A DNA stretch of 64,000 nt from Acetobacter peroxydans (lineage in GTDB: Bacteria; Pseudomonadota; Alphaproteobacteria; Acetobacterales; Acetobacteraceae): positions 1-64,000 of the forward strand of contig NZ_BJMV01000009.1 in NCBI RefSeq assembly GCF_006539345.1. Reading direction: 5' to 3'. Positions 1-9,104 of this stretch are shown here, piece by piece. The position numbers and the translations under genes are program-made. Under the pieces are notes generated by a model. The model saw nothing but the letters and a program-made list of their open reading frames with translations. It did not search any database and was not told where the DNA came from. Position 1 is the first letter of the stretch, and the number at the start of each line of letters is the position of its first letter.

Positions 1-224
1 TCGAGGAAGGCTCTGAAGGCGGGTTCAGCTCGCTGGTGTGCCACCATCTGGCCCGCACCGGCCTGCTCGACCGGGTGCGTTTCCGCCCCATGACACTCCC
101 TGACCGCTTCATCGACCACAATACCCAGCCGGCACAGTATGCCGAGGCCGGCCTCGACGCCCCCCATATCGTCGCAACCGCTCTCTCAGCTCTGGGCGTC
201 AGCATGACCGAGCAGACGGCCTGA
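1..224 (+). CDS. dxs: 1-deoxy-D-xylulose-5-phosphate synthase, C-terminal end (partial)
   Basis: The window opens inside this gene; the frame is open from base 3 and ends at TGA 222-224. About 73 C-terminal residues are visible. They include EEGSEGGFSS, LPDRFIDHNTQ and YAEAGLDAPHIV, which match the end of the transketolase C-terminal domain of Dxs. The enzyme condenses pyruvate and glyceraldehyde 3-phosphate to DXP, the first step of the MEP isoprenoid pathway, in the cytosol. tlyA starts 3 bases after the stop, so the two are probably co-transcribed. The catalytic N-terminal part lies outside the window. Confidence 0.9.
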   Translation, partial: EEGSEGGFSSLVCHHLARTGLLDRVRFRPMTLPDRFIDHNTQPAQYAEAGLDAPHIVATALSALGVSMTEQTA

Positions 225-227
225 GAT

Positions 228-965
228 ATGGCGCGGCGTCGGGCGGATCAGCTTCTGGTTGACCGGGGGCTGGTCGAAAGCCGCAGCAAGGCACAAGCCC
301 TGATCATGGCAGGGCTTGTGTTCTCGGGCGAAAAACGGATTGCCAAGGCGGGTGACCAGATTGCGGAAGAAACCCCTCTCGAAGTCCGAGGGCAGGAGCA
401 CCCTTGGGTTTCACGCGGCGGATGCAAGCTCGATCACGCGCTAGCGTATTTTGGCCTCTCCCCAGAGGGCCTCATTGGCCTTGATGTCGGTGCCTCCACG
501 GGTGGGTTTACCGATGTGCTACTGACCCACGGCGCCAAAATGGTTTACGCCGTGGACGTGGGGCATGGGCAACTTGCATGGAAGCTTCGGGCAGACCCGC
601 GGGTGGTTGTGCTGGAAAAATGCAACGCCCGACATCTCGACCAGTCCATCATTCCTCAGGCGCCGCAAGCTATTGTCTGCGATGCAAGTTTCATCGGGCT
701 AAGAACCGTGTTGCCTGCGGCTCTCTCACTCGCAGCACCAGATGCGTGGGCTGTAGCCCTGATCAAACCCCAGTTTGAAGCCGGGCGTGAGCATGTGGGC
801 GCCAAGGGGGTCGTGCGTGACCCAGCCGTGCATGACGCCGTGTGCAACATGATTGCCGAATGGTGGAGCGCCCTCCCCGGCTGGACTGTTCTTGGCATCG
901 AAGCCAGCCCCATCACGGGGCCGGAAGGCAATCGCGAGTTCCTGATTGCTGCGCGTCGGGTCTGA
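228..965 (+). CDS. tlyA: TlyA-family rRNA 2'-O-methyltransferase
   Basis: A 245-residue protein, the usual length for TlyA. Residues 1-60 form an S4-type RNA-binding domain (RADQLLVDRGL..SRSKAQALI). The rest is a Rossmann methyltransferase with SAM motif I DVGASTGGFTD near residue 86, a CDASFIGL strand and KPQFEAGRE. Characterised TlyA proteins 2'-O-methylate cytidines in 16S and/or 23S rRNA; older annotations call the family hemolysin A. It follows dxs by 3 bases, a common pairing in Alphaproteobacteria. The ATG at 228 directly starts the S4 motif, so the start is secure. The exact rRNA target cannot be read from the sequence. Confidence 0.9.
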   Translation: MARRRADQLLVDRGLVESRSKAQALIMAGLVFSGEKRIAKAGDQIAEETPLEVRGQEHPWVSRGGCKLDHALAYFGLSPEGLIGLDVGASTGGFTDVLLTHGAKMVYAVDVGHGQLAWKLRADPRVVVLEKCNARHLDQSIIPQAPQAIVCDASFIGLRTVLPAALSLAAPDAWAVALIKPQFEAGREHVGAKGVVRDPAVHDAVCNMIAEWWSALPGWTVLGIEASPITGPEGNREFLIAARRV

Positions 966-1107
966 TACTCAAGTATTTCGATAGCGTTCCAAACATTAAA
1001 TTATTATTTCAGATTTGCACGCGCCTTTTGCATGGCAGCCTCCCGTTTTTTTTGTCACACTCCTGAGAGGTCACAAACCCGTAACACTCGAAAGGGAGCA
1101 ACGCATC

Positions 1108-1695
1108 ATGCGCAAACTTGCAGCTTTGTTTGGCACGGCCTGTCTTATTGGCGCGACCGGCATCGCGCAGGCTGGCCCTGTTGCTTCCTCGGCCGCACTT
1201 TCAAAGCCTCATATTTATGAGTCCGGCGTGGCACTTCTGAGCCGTTACGAACATGATGGTCTGGTGCTGACAGATAATGTGCAGACTGGATCGCTCAGCA
1301 TTCAGGCTGATCCGGCGGCCATTCAGGTCATGTCTGGTGCGGAAAGCAACCGCTATCGTCTGGCTCTGAAGGATATTCTTTCTGCTGCGGCCACATACGC
1401 TTATCTGTATTTTGGTCAGCATCCCGATAAAATGACCCTTGTCGTGACGGCTGATGTTCAGCGCGATGGCTTTAGCCATGCCAGCGCCTCTACCGGAGCA
1501 GATGACAACGCCGGTCCAGCCCTGACAATGGAAATTGCCCGACCGTCCTTTCCGATTTCGGCCGATTCACAGCCTGATGCCTATTCTGCCCAGACCATTG
1601 GTATGATCCTTGACCAGATTGATATCAGCAAGGTCAGCATGGCTCCGTGGCTGCGTTCCGCCCTGAAAAAACAGACCGCTTTGTCCAGTCAGTAA
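1108..1695 (+). CDS. secreted protein of unknown function
   Basis: I chose ATG 1108 because AAGGGAG (1091-1097) precedes it and because it begins a clean signal peptide: MRKL, a hydrophobic core, and a cleavage site near AQAGP. An upstream in-frame start at 1015 would bury the signal. The product is 195 residues; the mature part is about 170 residues with no Cys and no transmembrane helix, and is rich in Ala/Ser. It contains no motif I recognise. It is probably periplasmic or exported. A strong terminator follows at 1751-1779, so it is likely the last gene of its transcript. Function unknown. Confidence 0.7.
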   Translation: MRKLAALFGTACLIGATGIAQAGPVASSAALSKPHIYESGVALLSRYEHDGLVLTDNVQTGSLSIQADPAAIQVMSGAESNRYRLALKDILSAAATYAYLYFGQHPDKMTLVVTADVQRDGFSHASASTGADDNAGPALTMEIARPSFPISADSQPDAYSAQTIGMILDQIDISKVSMAPWLRSALKKQTALSSQ

Positions 1696-1750
1696 AATGA
1701 CAGGCCGGCAACGGCTGAAACAGGCAAAAGCGCGAAACACCAATAAATGG

Positions 1751-1779
1751 AAGAGGCTGGTATCTACCGGCCTCTTTTG
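1751..1779 (+). terminator. intrinsic terminator after the secreted protein gene
   Basis: A perfect 7-bp stem, AAGAGGC (1751-1757) with GCCTCTT (1770-1776), has a 12-base loop and a run of T's at the end of the 3' arm. It separates the secreted-protein gene from rlmN. Confidence 0.75.
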
Positions 1780-1823
1780 TTGTTATAAGAGCGGCCCTCT
1801 TCTCCAGCAACGCAGCCTGTCTT

Positions 1824-3050
1824 ATGCCCTCTTTTACTTCGTCTTCTCCTTCTCTCTCGGCTGATGCGAATGCCATAACGCTCATGGATGAGCGTGAACG
1901 CGCACGCATTCTGGCCAAGGCTGCGCTGTTCAGTCCGCCCTCGGCAACTCTGCCTGATGGTCGCCGCGATCTGGTCGGCCTCTCACGGGAGGAGATAACC
2001 GATATTCTGGCGGAGATCGGTGAAAAACCCTTCCGCACCAAACAGTTGTGGCACTGGATCTATCATCAGGGGGTAACGGACTTCTCCCGCATGAGCACCA
2101 TCGCTAAGCCATTGCAGGAGAAACTGGCAGAACGTTTTATTATCGGGCGACCGGAACCCGCCATGGTGCAGACTTCATCAGATGAAACCCGGAAATTCCT
2201 CTTCCGCTTCCGTGACGGACAAGAGGCGGAAACGGTCTATATTCCCGATCGCCGGGAGGATCGTGGCGCGGTCTGCATTTCATCGCAGGTAGGCTGCACC
2301 CTTTCCTGCACCTTCTGCCATACTGGCACGCAGAAGCTGGTGCGCAACCTCGGTGCAGCCGAGATTGTCAGCCAGTTCATGGCCGCGCGCGATTCCTATG
2401 CGGAATGGCCCAGCCCCAAGGGAGAAACCCCGCGCCTGCTCTCTACCATCGTACTGATGGGCATGGGGGAGCCACTCTACAATTACGAGAACGTGGCCAA
2501 AGCCATGAAAATCATCATGGATGGAGAGGGTATCGGCCTTTCACGCCGTCGCATTACGCTTTCGACATCCGGTGTGGTGCCGCTGATGGACCGGTGTGGG
2601 GATGAACTCGGCATCAACCTGGCGGTTTCGCTTCATGCCGTTCGGAACGACCTGCGTGACCAGATTGTACCGCTAAACCGCAAATACCCGATTGAGGAAG
2701 TGTTGGCCGCCTGCCGCCGCTATCCGGCAGCGAGCAATGCGCGACGCATCACGTTTGAATATATCATGCTGCGCGATGTAAACGACAGCGATGCGGATGC
2801 ACGGGAACTGGTTCGGCTGATTTCTGGGATTCCCGCCAAGGTCAATCTGATTCCCTTCAACCCCTGGCCAGGTAGCGATTACCGCCCGTCCACACGGGAA
2901 CGGCAGACGAAATTTGCGGAAATCGTGATGAATGCGGGATTTGCCTCGCCCATCCGCACCCCCAGAGGGCGCGATATTCTGGCCGCCTGCGGACAGCTCA
3001 AGACCGCGAGCGAACGGGCGCGTGCCGGTCAGACCGCGACGGACGAGTAA
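1824..3050 (+). CDS. rlmN: 23S rRNA / tRNA adenine C2-methyltransferase
   Basis: A radical SAM enzyme of 408 residues. The CxxxCxxC cluster motif is visible as C158, C162 and C165 (CTLSCTFC). It is preceded by the N-terminal [11 protein letters not shown] helix typical of RlmN and followed by the SAM-binding MGMGEPL and SLHA motifs. A conserved Cys near the C-terminus (DILAACGQL) fits the methyl-carrying cysteine. RlmN methylates C2 of A2503 in 23S rRNA and A37 of some tRNAs. The N-terminal 25 residues are Ser/Ala-rich and not conserved, so an internal start is possible. It lies about 110 bases upstream of argG. Confidence 0.95.
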   Translation: MPSFTSSSPSLSADANAITLMDERERARILAKAALFSPPSATLPDGRRDLVGLSREEITDILAEIGEKPFRTKQLWHWIYHQGVTDFSRMSTIAKPLQEKLAERFIIGRPEPAMVQTSSDETRKFLFRFRDGQEAETVYIPDRREDRGAVCISSQVGCTLSCTFCHTGTQKLVRNLGAAEIVSQFMAARDSYAEWPSPKGETPRLLSTIVLMGMGEPLYNYENVAKAMKIIMDGEGIGLSRRRITLSTSGVVPLMDRCGDELGINLAVSLHAVRNDLRDQIVPLNRKYPIEEVLAACRRYPAASNARRITFEYIMLRDVNDSDADARELVRLISGIPAKVNLIPFNPWPGSDYRPSTRERQTKFAEIVMNAGFASPIRTPRGRDILAACGQLKTASERARAGQTATDE

Positions 3051-3160
3051 TTTTTGCGCCGACACAGACCATATCCGCGCAAAGCGGACTGGTTTGATGG
3101 TTGCCTCGGTGATAGGAGAGAGGCAACCAGTTGTTGAGCTTGTTTCAGGAGCACAGTTGT

Positions 3161-4402
3161 ATGGGCATGACTTCCGCCAAAAAAGACGTCAAGAAAGTTG
3201 TACTCGCCTATTCGGGCGGCCTTGATACGTCTGTTATCCTGCGCTGGCTGCAAAAGACCTATCAGTGCGAAGTCGTGACGTTTACCGCTGACCTCGGTCA
3301 GGGAGAGGAACTGGAGCCCGCACGCAAAAAGGCGGAACTGTTCGGCGTAAAGGAAATTTTTGTCGAAGACCTGCGCGAGACCTTCGTCAAGGACTTCGTG
3401 TTCCCGATGTTCCGCGCCAATACTCTTTATGAAGGTCAGTACCTGCTGGGCACCTCGATTGCCCGTCCACTGATCGCCCAGCGTCAGATCGAAATTGCAG
3501 AAGCCGTTGGCGCTGACGCGGTTGCGCATGGCGCGACTGGTAAAGGCAATGATCAGGTTCGGTTCGAACTGGCTTACTATGCTCTCAAGCCGGATATCAC
3601 GGTTGTTGCTCCGTGGCGCGAATGGGATCTGACGTCCCGCACCCGGCTGCTGGCCTTTGCTGAAGAAAATCAGATTCCGATTGCCAAGGACAAGCGCGGC
3701 GAAGCCCCATTTTCGGTGGACGCCAACCTGCTGCATTCGTCCTCTGAAGGCAAAATGCTGGAAGACCCGGCAGTTGCCCCGGAAGAAATTGTTTTCCAGC
3801 GTACGATTTCCCCTGAGGCCGCTCCTGACAAAGCAACCGAAATCACCATTGATTTTGTGGGCGGCGACCCGGTAGCGATCAACGGTGTCGCTATGTCACC
3901 CGCTACCCTGCTGACGCAACTGAACAAGCTGGGCAAGGAAAACGGTATCGGCCGCCTCGATCTGGTGGAAAACCGTTTTGTCGGCATGAAGTCACGCGGC
4001 ATTTATGAAACTCCCGGCGGCACCATCCTTCTGGCGGCTCATCGCAGCATTGAGTCCATTACGCTCGACCGCGAAGCCATGCACCTGAAGGACAGCCTGA
4101 TGCCGCGTTACGCGTCCATCATTTATAATGGGCTGTGGTTCTCGCCGGAGCGGCGGATGCTTCAGGCACTGATTGACGCATCTCAGCAGTCGGTGACTGG
4201 CCGCGTGCGTCTCAAGCTGTACAAGGGCAACGTGATCTGTGTTGGCCGCGAAAGCCCCAATAGCCTGTACGATACCCGTGTCGTCACTTTCGAGGATGAC
4301 GAAGGCGCGTATAACCAGGAAGATGCACAGGGCTTCATCAAGCTCAACGCCCTGCGCCTGCGTCTGGGCGCCCAGATCGGCCGTAAGGGTGGAACGCTGT
4401 AA
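3161..4402 (+). CDS. argG: argininosuccinate synthase
   Basis: ATP-dependent ligation of citrulline and aspartate, the penultimate step of arginine biosynthesis, in the cytosol. ATG 3161 is preferred to an upstream in-frame codon at 3131: AGGA (3147-3150) sits about 10 bases before it and the protein then begins like other ArgG proteins. The P-loop-like [11 protein letters not shown] is at residues 15-25, followed by [32 protein letters not shown] and the conserved synthase C-terminus. At 413 residues it is full length. The next gene begins 45 bases downstream, so read-through into the FKBP lipoprotein gene is plausible. Confidence 0.97.
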   Translation: MGMTSAKKDVKKVVLAYSGGLDTSVILRWLQKTYQCEVVTFTADLGQGEELEPARKKAELFGVKEIFVEDLRETFVKDFVFPMFRANTLYEGQYLLGTSIARPLIAQRQIEIAEAVGADAVAHGATGKGNDQVRFELAYYALKPDITVVAPWREWDLTSRTRLLAFAEENQIPIAKDKRGEAPFSVDANLLHSSSEGKMLEDPAVAPEEIVFQRTISPEAAPDKATEITIDFVGGDPVAINGVAMSPATLLTQLNKLGKENGIGRLDLVENRFVGMKSRGIYETPGGTILLAAHRSIESITLDREAMHLKDSLMPRYASIIYNGLWFSPERRMLQALIDASQQSVTGRVRLKLYKGNVICVGRESPNSLYDTRVVTFEDDEGAYNQEDAQGFIKLNALRLRLGAQIGRKGGTL

Positions 4403-4447
4403 GGCGTCTTCCACCCACCAGACCTTTAAAAGGGAGCCTGAAAAAAC

Positions 4448-4954
4448 ATGGTCCGTCGTTTTCTGTCAAAATCTGGAACTCTTGCGGCCGTCATGGCCGC
4501 CTCTCTCGCTGTAACAGGCTGTGGAGCGCACAAGGATACAGACGAAGATCTGACACCCACCCAGCAGATGGCCAAGCTTGTCGCTGCGCCGGGCGTAGTG
4601 AAACTGAAGGACGGACTGGCTTACAAGGTTCTGGAGTCTGGCCCAAAAACTGGCGAGCAGCCCAAGGTCGGCGATGTTATGATGCTGATCTATGAAGGCC
4701 GACTGCCTGATGGCTCGATTTTTGACAGTTCCGAACAGCACGGCAACGGCGCTTATATGCAGATGCCGCTGAATGGACTGATAGAGGGCTGGATGCAAGC
4801 ATTGCCGCTCATGCACGTGGGCGATACGTGGATGCTGTACGTGCCGCCAGAGCTCGGTTACGGCCATAAAGCCATGGGGGTTATCCCTTCCGACAGCCCC
4901 TTGATTTTCCGCATCCAGTTGCTGGGTGTTGAACACACCCATACAATGCCCTGA
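4448..4954 (+). CDS. FKBP-type peptidyl-prolyl isomerase lipoprotein
   Basis: A 168-residue protein. Residues 1-25 are a lipoprotein signal with lipobox VTGC, so Cys25 should be lipidated and the protein periplasmic. Residues about 75-165 form an FKBP domain: GDVMMLIYEGRLPDGSIFDSS, GLIEGWMQALPLM, YVPPELGYG and IPSDSPLIFRIQLL. This family catalyses prolyl cis-trans isomerisation and assists folding of exported proteins. A good ribosome site (AAAGGGAG) lies before ATG 4448. It is shorter than FkpA or Mip and lacks their long N-terminal dimerisation helix. Confidence 0.88.
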   Translation: MVRRFLSKSGTLAAVMAASLAVTGCGAHKDTDEDLTPTQQMAKLVAAPGVVKLKDGLAYKVLESGPKTGEQPKVGDVMMLIYEGRLPDGSIFDSSEQHGNGAYMQMPLNGLIEGWMQALPLMHVGDTWMLYVPPELGYGHKAMGVIPSDSPLIFRIQLLGVEHTHTMP

Positions 4955-5033
4955 TCACGCGATAGGGTGGAGGGAGACTTCTTTTGTCGGAAACAAACCT
5001 CCATCCTGCACGTTTATTAGTATAGGAGCGAGC

Positions 5034-5486
5034 ATGATTCGGCGTGGTCTTATGGGAACGGCCGCAGTCCTTCTGCTTGCAGGATGCTCACCCAAAAGCC
5101 CCAAATCCCTCTACGGGAACAACTGCGGAATCTGTCATCATAGCGGTGACGGTATGCCCGGCTCGGTGCCGCCTCTCGTCGGGCGGATAGACAAGATAGC
5201 CACGACACCGGAAGGGCGGCATTACCTGGCTGATGTGCTCATGCACGGGGTCAGCGGTAAGATCATGGCCAACGGCCAGCCCTATAATTCCGAGATGCCG
5301 CCTTTCCGCTACCTGAAAGATGAGGATGTGGCCAGCATTCTGACATGGCTGTCCGCACGAGGCGGCGCTGCTGATGCCCCCGCCATCAGCCCGGCGGATG
5401 TTGCAGAAGCTCGCAGCGCAGGCAAATCAGCCGGACAGGTGGCAGATGAGCGCGAAGCCCTGAACCGTCTGCACCCCATTCCCTGA
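5034..5486 (+). CDS. monoheme cytochrome c lipoprotein
   Basis: A 150-residue protein starting at ATG 5034 with TAGGAG ahead. The signal peptide ends in lipobox LAGC, so it is probably anchored in a membrane facing the periplasm. One heme c motif CGICH is visible with a downstream Met-containing region (SEMPPFRYLKDEDVASILTWL) typical of class I cytochromes c of the cytochrome cbb3/alcohol dehydrogenase kind. It is likely an electron carrier. A longer frame beginning at 4926 overlaps the FKBP gene and lacks a signal, so it was rejected. Confidence 0.85.
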   Translation: MIRRGLMGTAAVLLLAGCSPKSPKSLYGNNCGICHHSGDGMPGSVPPLVGRIDKIATTPEGRHYLADVLMHGVSGKIMANGQPYNSEMPPFRYLKDEDVASILTWLSARGGAADAPAISPADVAEARSAGKSAGQVADEREALNRLHPIP

Positions 5487-5523
5487 AATTTACACAACGT
5501 CATTACGGATAGCAGTCACTCTC

Positions 5524-6519
5524 ATGCAGCGTATTTTTTCCGGTATCCAGCCTTCAGGCATTCCCCAGTTGGGCAACTATCTCGGTGCCATTCGCAACTG
5601 GGTGAGCCTGCAGGCGGATCATGAGTGCATTTTCTGCCTTGTGGACATGCACGCCATCACGACATGGCAGGCACCGGAAGAACTGCGCCGTCATACACTG
5701 ACACAGGCCGCCATTCTGCTGGCTTCGGGCATCGATGCGTCCAGGCATATCCTGTTCAATCAGTCCGCCGTGTCTGCCCATGCACGGCTTGCGTGGATTT
5801 TTAACTGCGTGACCCGTCTCGGCTGGCTGAACCGTATGACGCAGTTTAAGGACAAGGCAGGCAAGGATCGTGAAAATCATTCGTCAGGCCTGTACGTCTA
5901 CCCTAACCTGATGGCCGCGGACATTCTGGCCTACAAGGCGACCCGCGTGCCGGTGGGGGAAGACCAGAAACAGCATCTCGAACTGGCCAACGATATCGCG
6001 CAGAAGTTCAACCACGATTACGGGGTGGAATTTTTCCCGCAGGTTGAAGCTCTGATCCCGACCGCTGCCGCCCGCGTCATGAGCCTGCGCGATGGCACAA
6101 AAAAAATGTCCAAATCGGACCCGTCCGCCCAAAGTCGCATCGAACTGACAGATGATGCCGATGCCATTGCCCTGAAAATCCGCCGGGCAAAAACCGACAC
6201 GGGCGTCCTGCCCGCCACGCTGGAAGAGCTTGCTGATCGGCCCGAAGCCCGTAACCTTGTTTCCATCTACGCGGCGCTGGCGAATATGAGCGCCCAGCAG
6301 GTGCTTGACCAGCATCAGGGTCAGGGCTTCGGTCCGTTCAAGGCAGCACTGACGGATGTTGTCGTGCAGGCCATCGCACCGATTGGTGCGGAAACAACAC
6401 GCCTGCTTGGTGATGAAACGCATCTTCTCAACACCTTGCGACTTGGGGCACAACGGGCTCAGGCCATTGCCGAGCCTATTGTGAGCGAGGCGGAGAAACT
6501 CGTCGGCTTTCTGAAATAG
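5524..6519 (+). CDS. trpS: tryptophanyl-tRNA synthetase
   Basis: A class I aminoacyl-tRNA synthetase of 331 residues, the usual bacterial TrpRS length. The N-terminal GIQPSGIPQLGNYLGAI holds the HIGH-equivalent signature, and KMSKSDPS (KMSKS at residues 194-198) is the second ATP-binding loop. It charges tRNA-Trp with tryptophan. It stands 37 bases after the cytochrome gene and is followed by a perfect 9-bp hairpin. Confidence 0.97.
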   Translation: MQRIFSGIQPSGIPQLGNYLGAIRNWVSLQADHECIFCLVDMHAITTWQAPEELRRHTLTQAAILLASGIDASRHILFNQSAVSAHARLAWIFNCVTRLGWLNRMTQFKDKAGKDRENHSSGLYVYPNLMAADILAYKATRVPVGEDQKQHLELANDIAQKFNHDYGVEFFPQVEALIPTAAARVMSLRDGTKKMSKSDPSAQSRIELTDDADAIALKIRRAKTDTGVLPATLEELADRPEARNLVSIYAALANMSAQQVLDQHQGQGFGPFKAALTDVVVQAIAPIGAETTRLLGDETHLLNTLRLGAQRAQAIAEPIVSEAEKLVGFLK

Positions 6520-6547
6520 CCTAACAGTCCTGCCTTGACATAGCTGG

Positions 6548-6577
6548 GAACCTGCCCGCCTCTTGACCGGCAGGTTC
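6548..6577 (+). terminator. hairpin after trpS, possible terminator
   Basis: GAACCTGCC (6548-6556) pairs perfectly with GGCAGGTTC (6569-6577) across a 12-base loop. There is no clear T tract, so rho-independent termination is only possible. Confidence 0.4.
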
Positions 6578-6633
6578 AAACTTCCCATCCTGCTTCACGG
6601 TTTTTCCGTTATATTTTTGGATGGGGCAGGACG

Positions 6634-7284
6634 ATGGATCTGATCAAAGTTCTCAAGACGCGTTACACAGCCAAGGTCTATGATCCGAGCCGCAAGCTGT
6701 CGGATGAAACTGTCAGCCAGTTGCTGGCGTCGTTACGCTACAGCCCTTCTTCGGTAAATTCGCAACCGTGGCATTTTATTGTTGCAGATACGGATGCAGG
6801 TAAGGAGCGTCTGACCAAAGCGTTAACGGGGCCCTTCAGCTATAATGCTCCCAAAGTGCGCGATGCCTCCCATGTCGTTGTACTGTGCGCGCGTGACACG
6901 CTTGACCCCGCCTATCTTGACACGCTGCTGGCGCAGGAAGAGACCGATGGCCGCTTTGTTGACCCGCAGGCGCGTGAGACCTTAAAGCAGGTTCGTTCAG
7001 GTTATGTCGGTTTACACGAGCAATTCGGTGATGTTGCTCAGTGGGCAGAAAAGCAGACCTACATCGCACAGGGTTTTCTGCTTCTGGCGGCCGGCCTGCT
7101 GGGCGTGGATGCGACCCCAATGGAAGGGTTTGACGCGGCAGCCCTGTCGGAAGAATTCAACCTTAAAAAACAAGGGCTGACACCGGTAGTTCTGGTCTCT
7201 CTCGGCTATCATGCCGACAACGATTTTAACGCCAAACTGCCGAAATCACGCCTACAGGCCGACGTGCTGTTTTCACGCGCCTGA
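6634..7284 (+). CDS. nfsB: NfsB-type oxygen-insensitive NAD(P)H nitroreductase / dihydropteridine reductase
   Basis: 216 residues, closely resembling E. coli NfsB along its length: YSPSSVNSQPWHFIVADT (FMN-binding region, residues 36-53), DASHVVVLCA, QEETDGRF, GVDATPMEGFDAAAL and a C-terminus ending LPKSRLQADVLF. The family are homodimeric FMN flavoproteins that reduce nitroaromatics, quinones and related substrates by two-electron transfer. It appears monocistronic, with a long inverted repeat between it and the convergent ybiI-like gene. Assignment to NfsB rather than a looser nitroreductase is by sequence pattern only. Confidence 0.9.
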   Translation: MDLIKVLKTRYTAKVYDPSRKLSDETVSQLLASLRYSPSSVNSQPWHFIVADTDAGKERLTKALTGPFSYNAPKVRDASHVVVLCARDTLDPAYLDTLLAQEETDGRFVDPQARETLKQVRSGYVGLHEQFGDVAQWAEKQTYIAQGFLLLAAGLLGVDATPMEGFDAAALSEEFNLKKQGLTPVVLVSLGYHADNDFNAKLPKSRLQADVLFSRA

Positions 7285-7302
7285 AGACTTGAAACGCCAT
7301 GC

Positions 7303-7338
7303 CGGTACCGTCTGTTTTGATAGAATACAGGCGGTACC
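7303..7338. terminator. bidirectional hairpin between convergent genes
   Basis: GGTACCGTCTG (7303-7313) pairs with CAGGCGGTACC (7328-7338), 11 bp with one G-T pair and a 14-base AT-rich loop. It lies exactly between the convergent nitroreductase and zinc-finger genes, so it may end both transcripts. T tracts are weak. Confidence 0.5.
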
Positions 7339-7341
7339 AGT

Positions 7342-7605
7342 TTAGCGTAGTTGACTGTCCTTACTGCCCCGCCGGTTGATAAGAGAGAAACGCGGCTGTT
7401 TATCCCGTTCTGTCTGGCAGTCTATACATAGCTTAACGCCGGGCAGCGCTTTGGCTCGGGCGGGCGGGATATCCTCACCACACTCGCGACAATGAGTCTC
7501 ACTTTCGCCCTGCGGCATAAGCGCACGTGCCCGTTTGACCGCATCGGCCACCGTATCGTCAATCTGATCCTGCACCGCACCATCTGGTGCCCAGCCACTG
7601 GCCAT
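7342..7605 (-). CDS. ybiI: DksA/TraR-type C4 zinc-finger protein, YbiI-like
   Basis: An 87-residue protein. It starts MASGWAPDGAVQDQI and ends RRGSKDSQLR, both hallmarks of the E. coli YbiI group. The CxxC-x17-CxxC finger is formed by CRECG and CIDC (residues about 51-75). The family is related to DksA and TraR, which bind RNA polymerase near the secondary channel, but it lacks the long coiled coil of DksA; the role of YbiI proteins is not established. An AGGGAAG ribosome site precedes the ATG. Confidence 0.85.
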   Translation of the reverse strand: MASGWAPDGAVQDQIDDTVADAVKRARALMPQGESETHCRECGEDIPPARAKALPGVKLCIDCQTERDKQPRFSLINRRGSKDSQLR

Positions 7606-7860
7606 ATTGATAGCTTCCCTATCGCGTTGTCCTGATACAAGCGACTAAGGGTAGCATGGTGCTCCCTGTTCCGCTTTTGTCGTTCCGACAGAATGACGCG
7701 CAAAAACGAAGGCACGAGAAAACCAGGCCGCCCATTGCCTGGGTCCAGAGAGCAAAGCAGTCCGGAGTTTCACCCCTCTCATAAACAGAGAATCAGGACA
7801 TGCGCCTTACCCTTTGCGGCGCACGCACATTAGCAGGCCGCCGTTGAGGCTCCGCAGACA

Positions 7861-8322
7861 CTACCAGCCGTAGCCGCCCATGCCGGGATTCCAGTTGCCC
7901 CAGGCAGGATTCCAGCCAGCCCAGGCGGGGCCCATTTCCCAGCCACCCCAGTCCCATGTGGCATCCTGATAATCTGCTGCGGTTTCCTGTTGTTCATCCG
8001 CAAGCGCCTTTTGTTGGCGGTACTGCTGATAGGCACTGAAAGCCTTCTGATCGCCTACGTACAGGCAGTTGCAGACGGTCGGATCCGCATAGACATAGAA
8101 AACCTGATTATCATGAATACGCCGAACAAAATGATGCGCGGGCAGCTTATTCAGCATGGCCTCTCTTTGCGGATTATCCGCCAAATGGAAGGCAAAACCG
8201 GCTGCAGCCAAATGGTCTTCTTTATTCTCAATCCGCTGTGTAGTGCTTGTGCAGCCACTCAGCAGCAATAGGCCTACGCAAACAGCACCAGAAATTGATT
8301 TTATGTGAACTTGAATAGGCAT
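7861..8322 (-). CDS. lipoprotein with Trp/Gly-rich C-terminal tail, unknown function
   Basis: 153 residues. The signal peptide ends in lipobox LLSGC (Cys about 24), so it is a predicted lipoprotein; GAGGAAC precedes ATG 8322. The middle carries VFYVYADPTVCNCLYVGDQ, a short pattern shared by small uncharacterised proteobacterial lipoproteins, and a Gln-rich helix QQYRQQKALADEQQ. The last 30 residues are strikingly rich in Trp, Gly, Pro and Asn (WNPAWGNWNPGMGGYGW). No enzyme motif is visible. It appears to be a single-gene unit; the roughly 250 bases between it and the ybiI-like gene hold nothing I recognise. Confidence 0.75.
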   Translation of the reverse strand: MPIQVHIKSISGAVCVGLLLLSGCTSTTQRIENKEDHLAAAGFAFHLADNPQREAMLNKLPAHHFVRRIHDNQVFYVYADPTVCNCLYVGDQKAFSAYQQYRQQKALADEQQETAADYQDATWDWGGWEMGPAWAGWNPAWGNWNPGMGGYGW

Positions 8323-8552
8323 CGTAGTTCCTCAACGCATTTGAAGCGGTATCGAGTTTATTACAAACAAAATGCAAATACTTTTCAACACCAAAAATTT
8401 TTCTGAAAATTTTGAGGGTGCCAGATAAAAATTTATTTGCGCCACCGTGTCTGATTGACGTCTTTTAACCTATGCCCTTCACAGGAAACGATTATTTGTT
8501 AAATGAAAAGCATAATTAAATCGCCATTTAAAAGTTATATCCGTTAAACATC

Positions 8553-9026
8553 TCAGAATTCATATGCTTTTATTTTATATAAAATATTTTTATTAGTGTG
8601 ATATTTATTTTCCATAAACCTCTGCCTCTCATAGATATTTTTACAGGTTTCGCCAATTTCATTATTTAATTCATTTTTTCATTTTTGAGGGAGACTATTG
8701 TCCCACTCTCCCGATAAATAACGACAAATATCTGCGTCATGAACAAACTTCATGACATCCGAAGGTAGTTTTTCTTCAGATTTTGCCTCCCCTTGGCCGA
8801 CATTCATAAAAAACAATGGTACAAATAAAGCACCTCCACACACAGCCCTACAGTATTTCTTGCAGAATTCTCGGAGCCAAAGCTTTTCTGATAAAAAATA
8901 GACATTCCTCAGTGTTTTAGAAATATTTACTTTTATCGCATTGACATATTTGAACATCAGCCAATCCACAACTCTGACACCACTGAAAGTAGTCAGATTT
9001 TGCGTCCATAGTGCCTTTAAAAGCAA
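8553..9026 (-). pseudogene. small secreted protein gene interrupted by one in-frame TGA
   Basis: Read on the minus strand, the frame runs from 9026 to a TGA at 8681-8679 and then stays open in the same frame for 41 more codons to the next TGA at 8555-8553. The first part has a hydrophobic, signal-like stretch (GGALFVPLFFMN) followed by VHDADICRYLSGEW. The part after the stop has KNELNNEIGETC, YERQRFMENKY. Joined, these resemble small exported proteins with a Cys-x-H/Y-x-x-G-E motif, a later Cys and a C-terminal KY motif. The single TGA therefore appears to split one gene. The true start is uncertain (atypical N-terminus). The surrounding DNA, 8323-9104, is AT-rich and has no other recognisable gene. 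Confidence 0.45.
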
Positions 9027-9104
9027 GCGCTAGGGAATGTATGCTTCTCCTCTGTATATCCAGACACTTCACGCGGAACAACGGGCGAGCTATCTTCATC
9101 TACA

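Noticed and set aside
8917-9099. Cys-rich 60-residue frame overlapping the broken secreted-protein gene
   Set aside because: Overlaps the better-supported frame, has no ribosome site and no recognisable motif.
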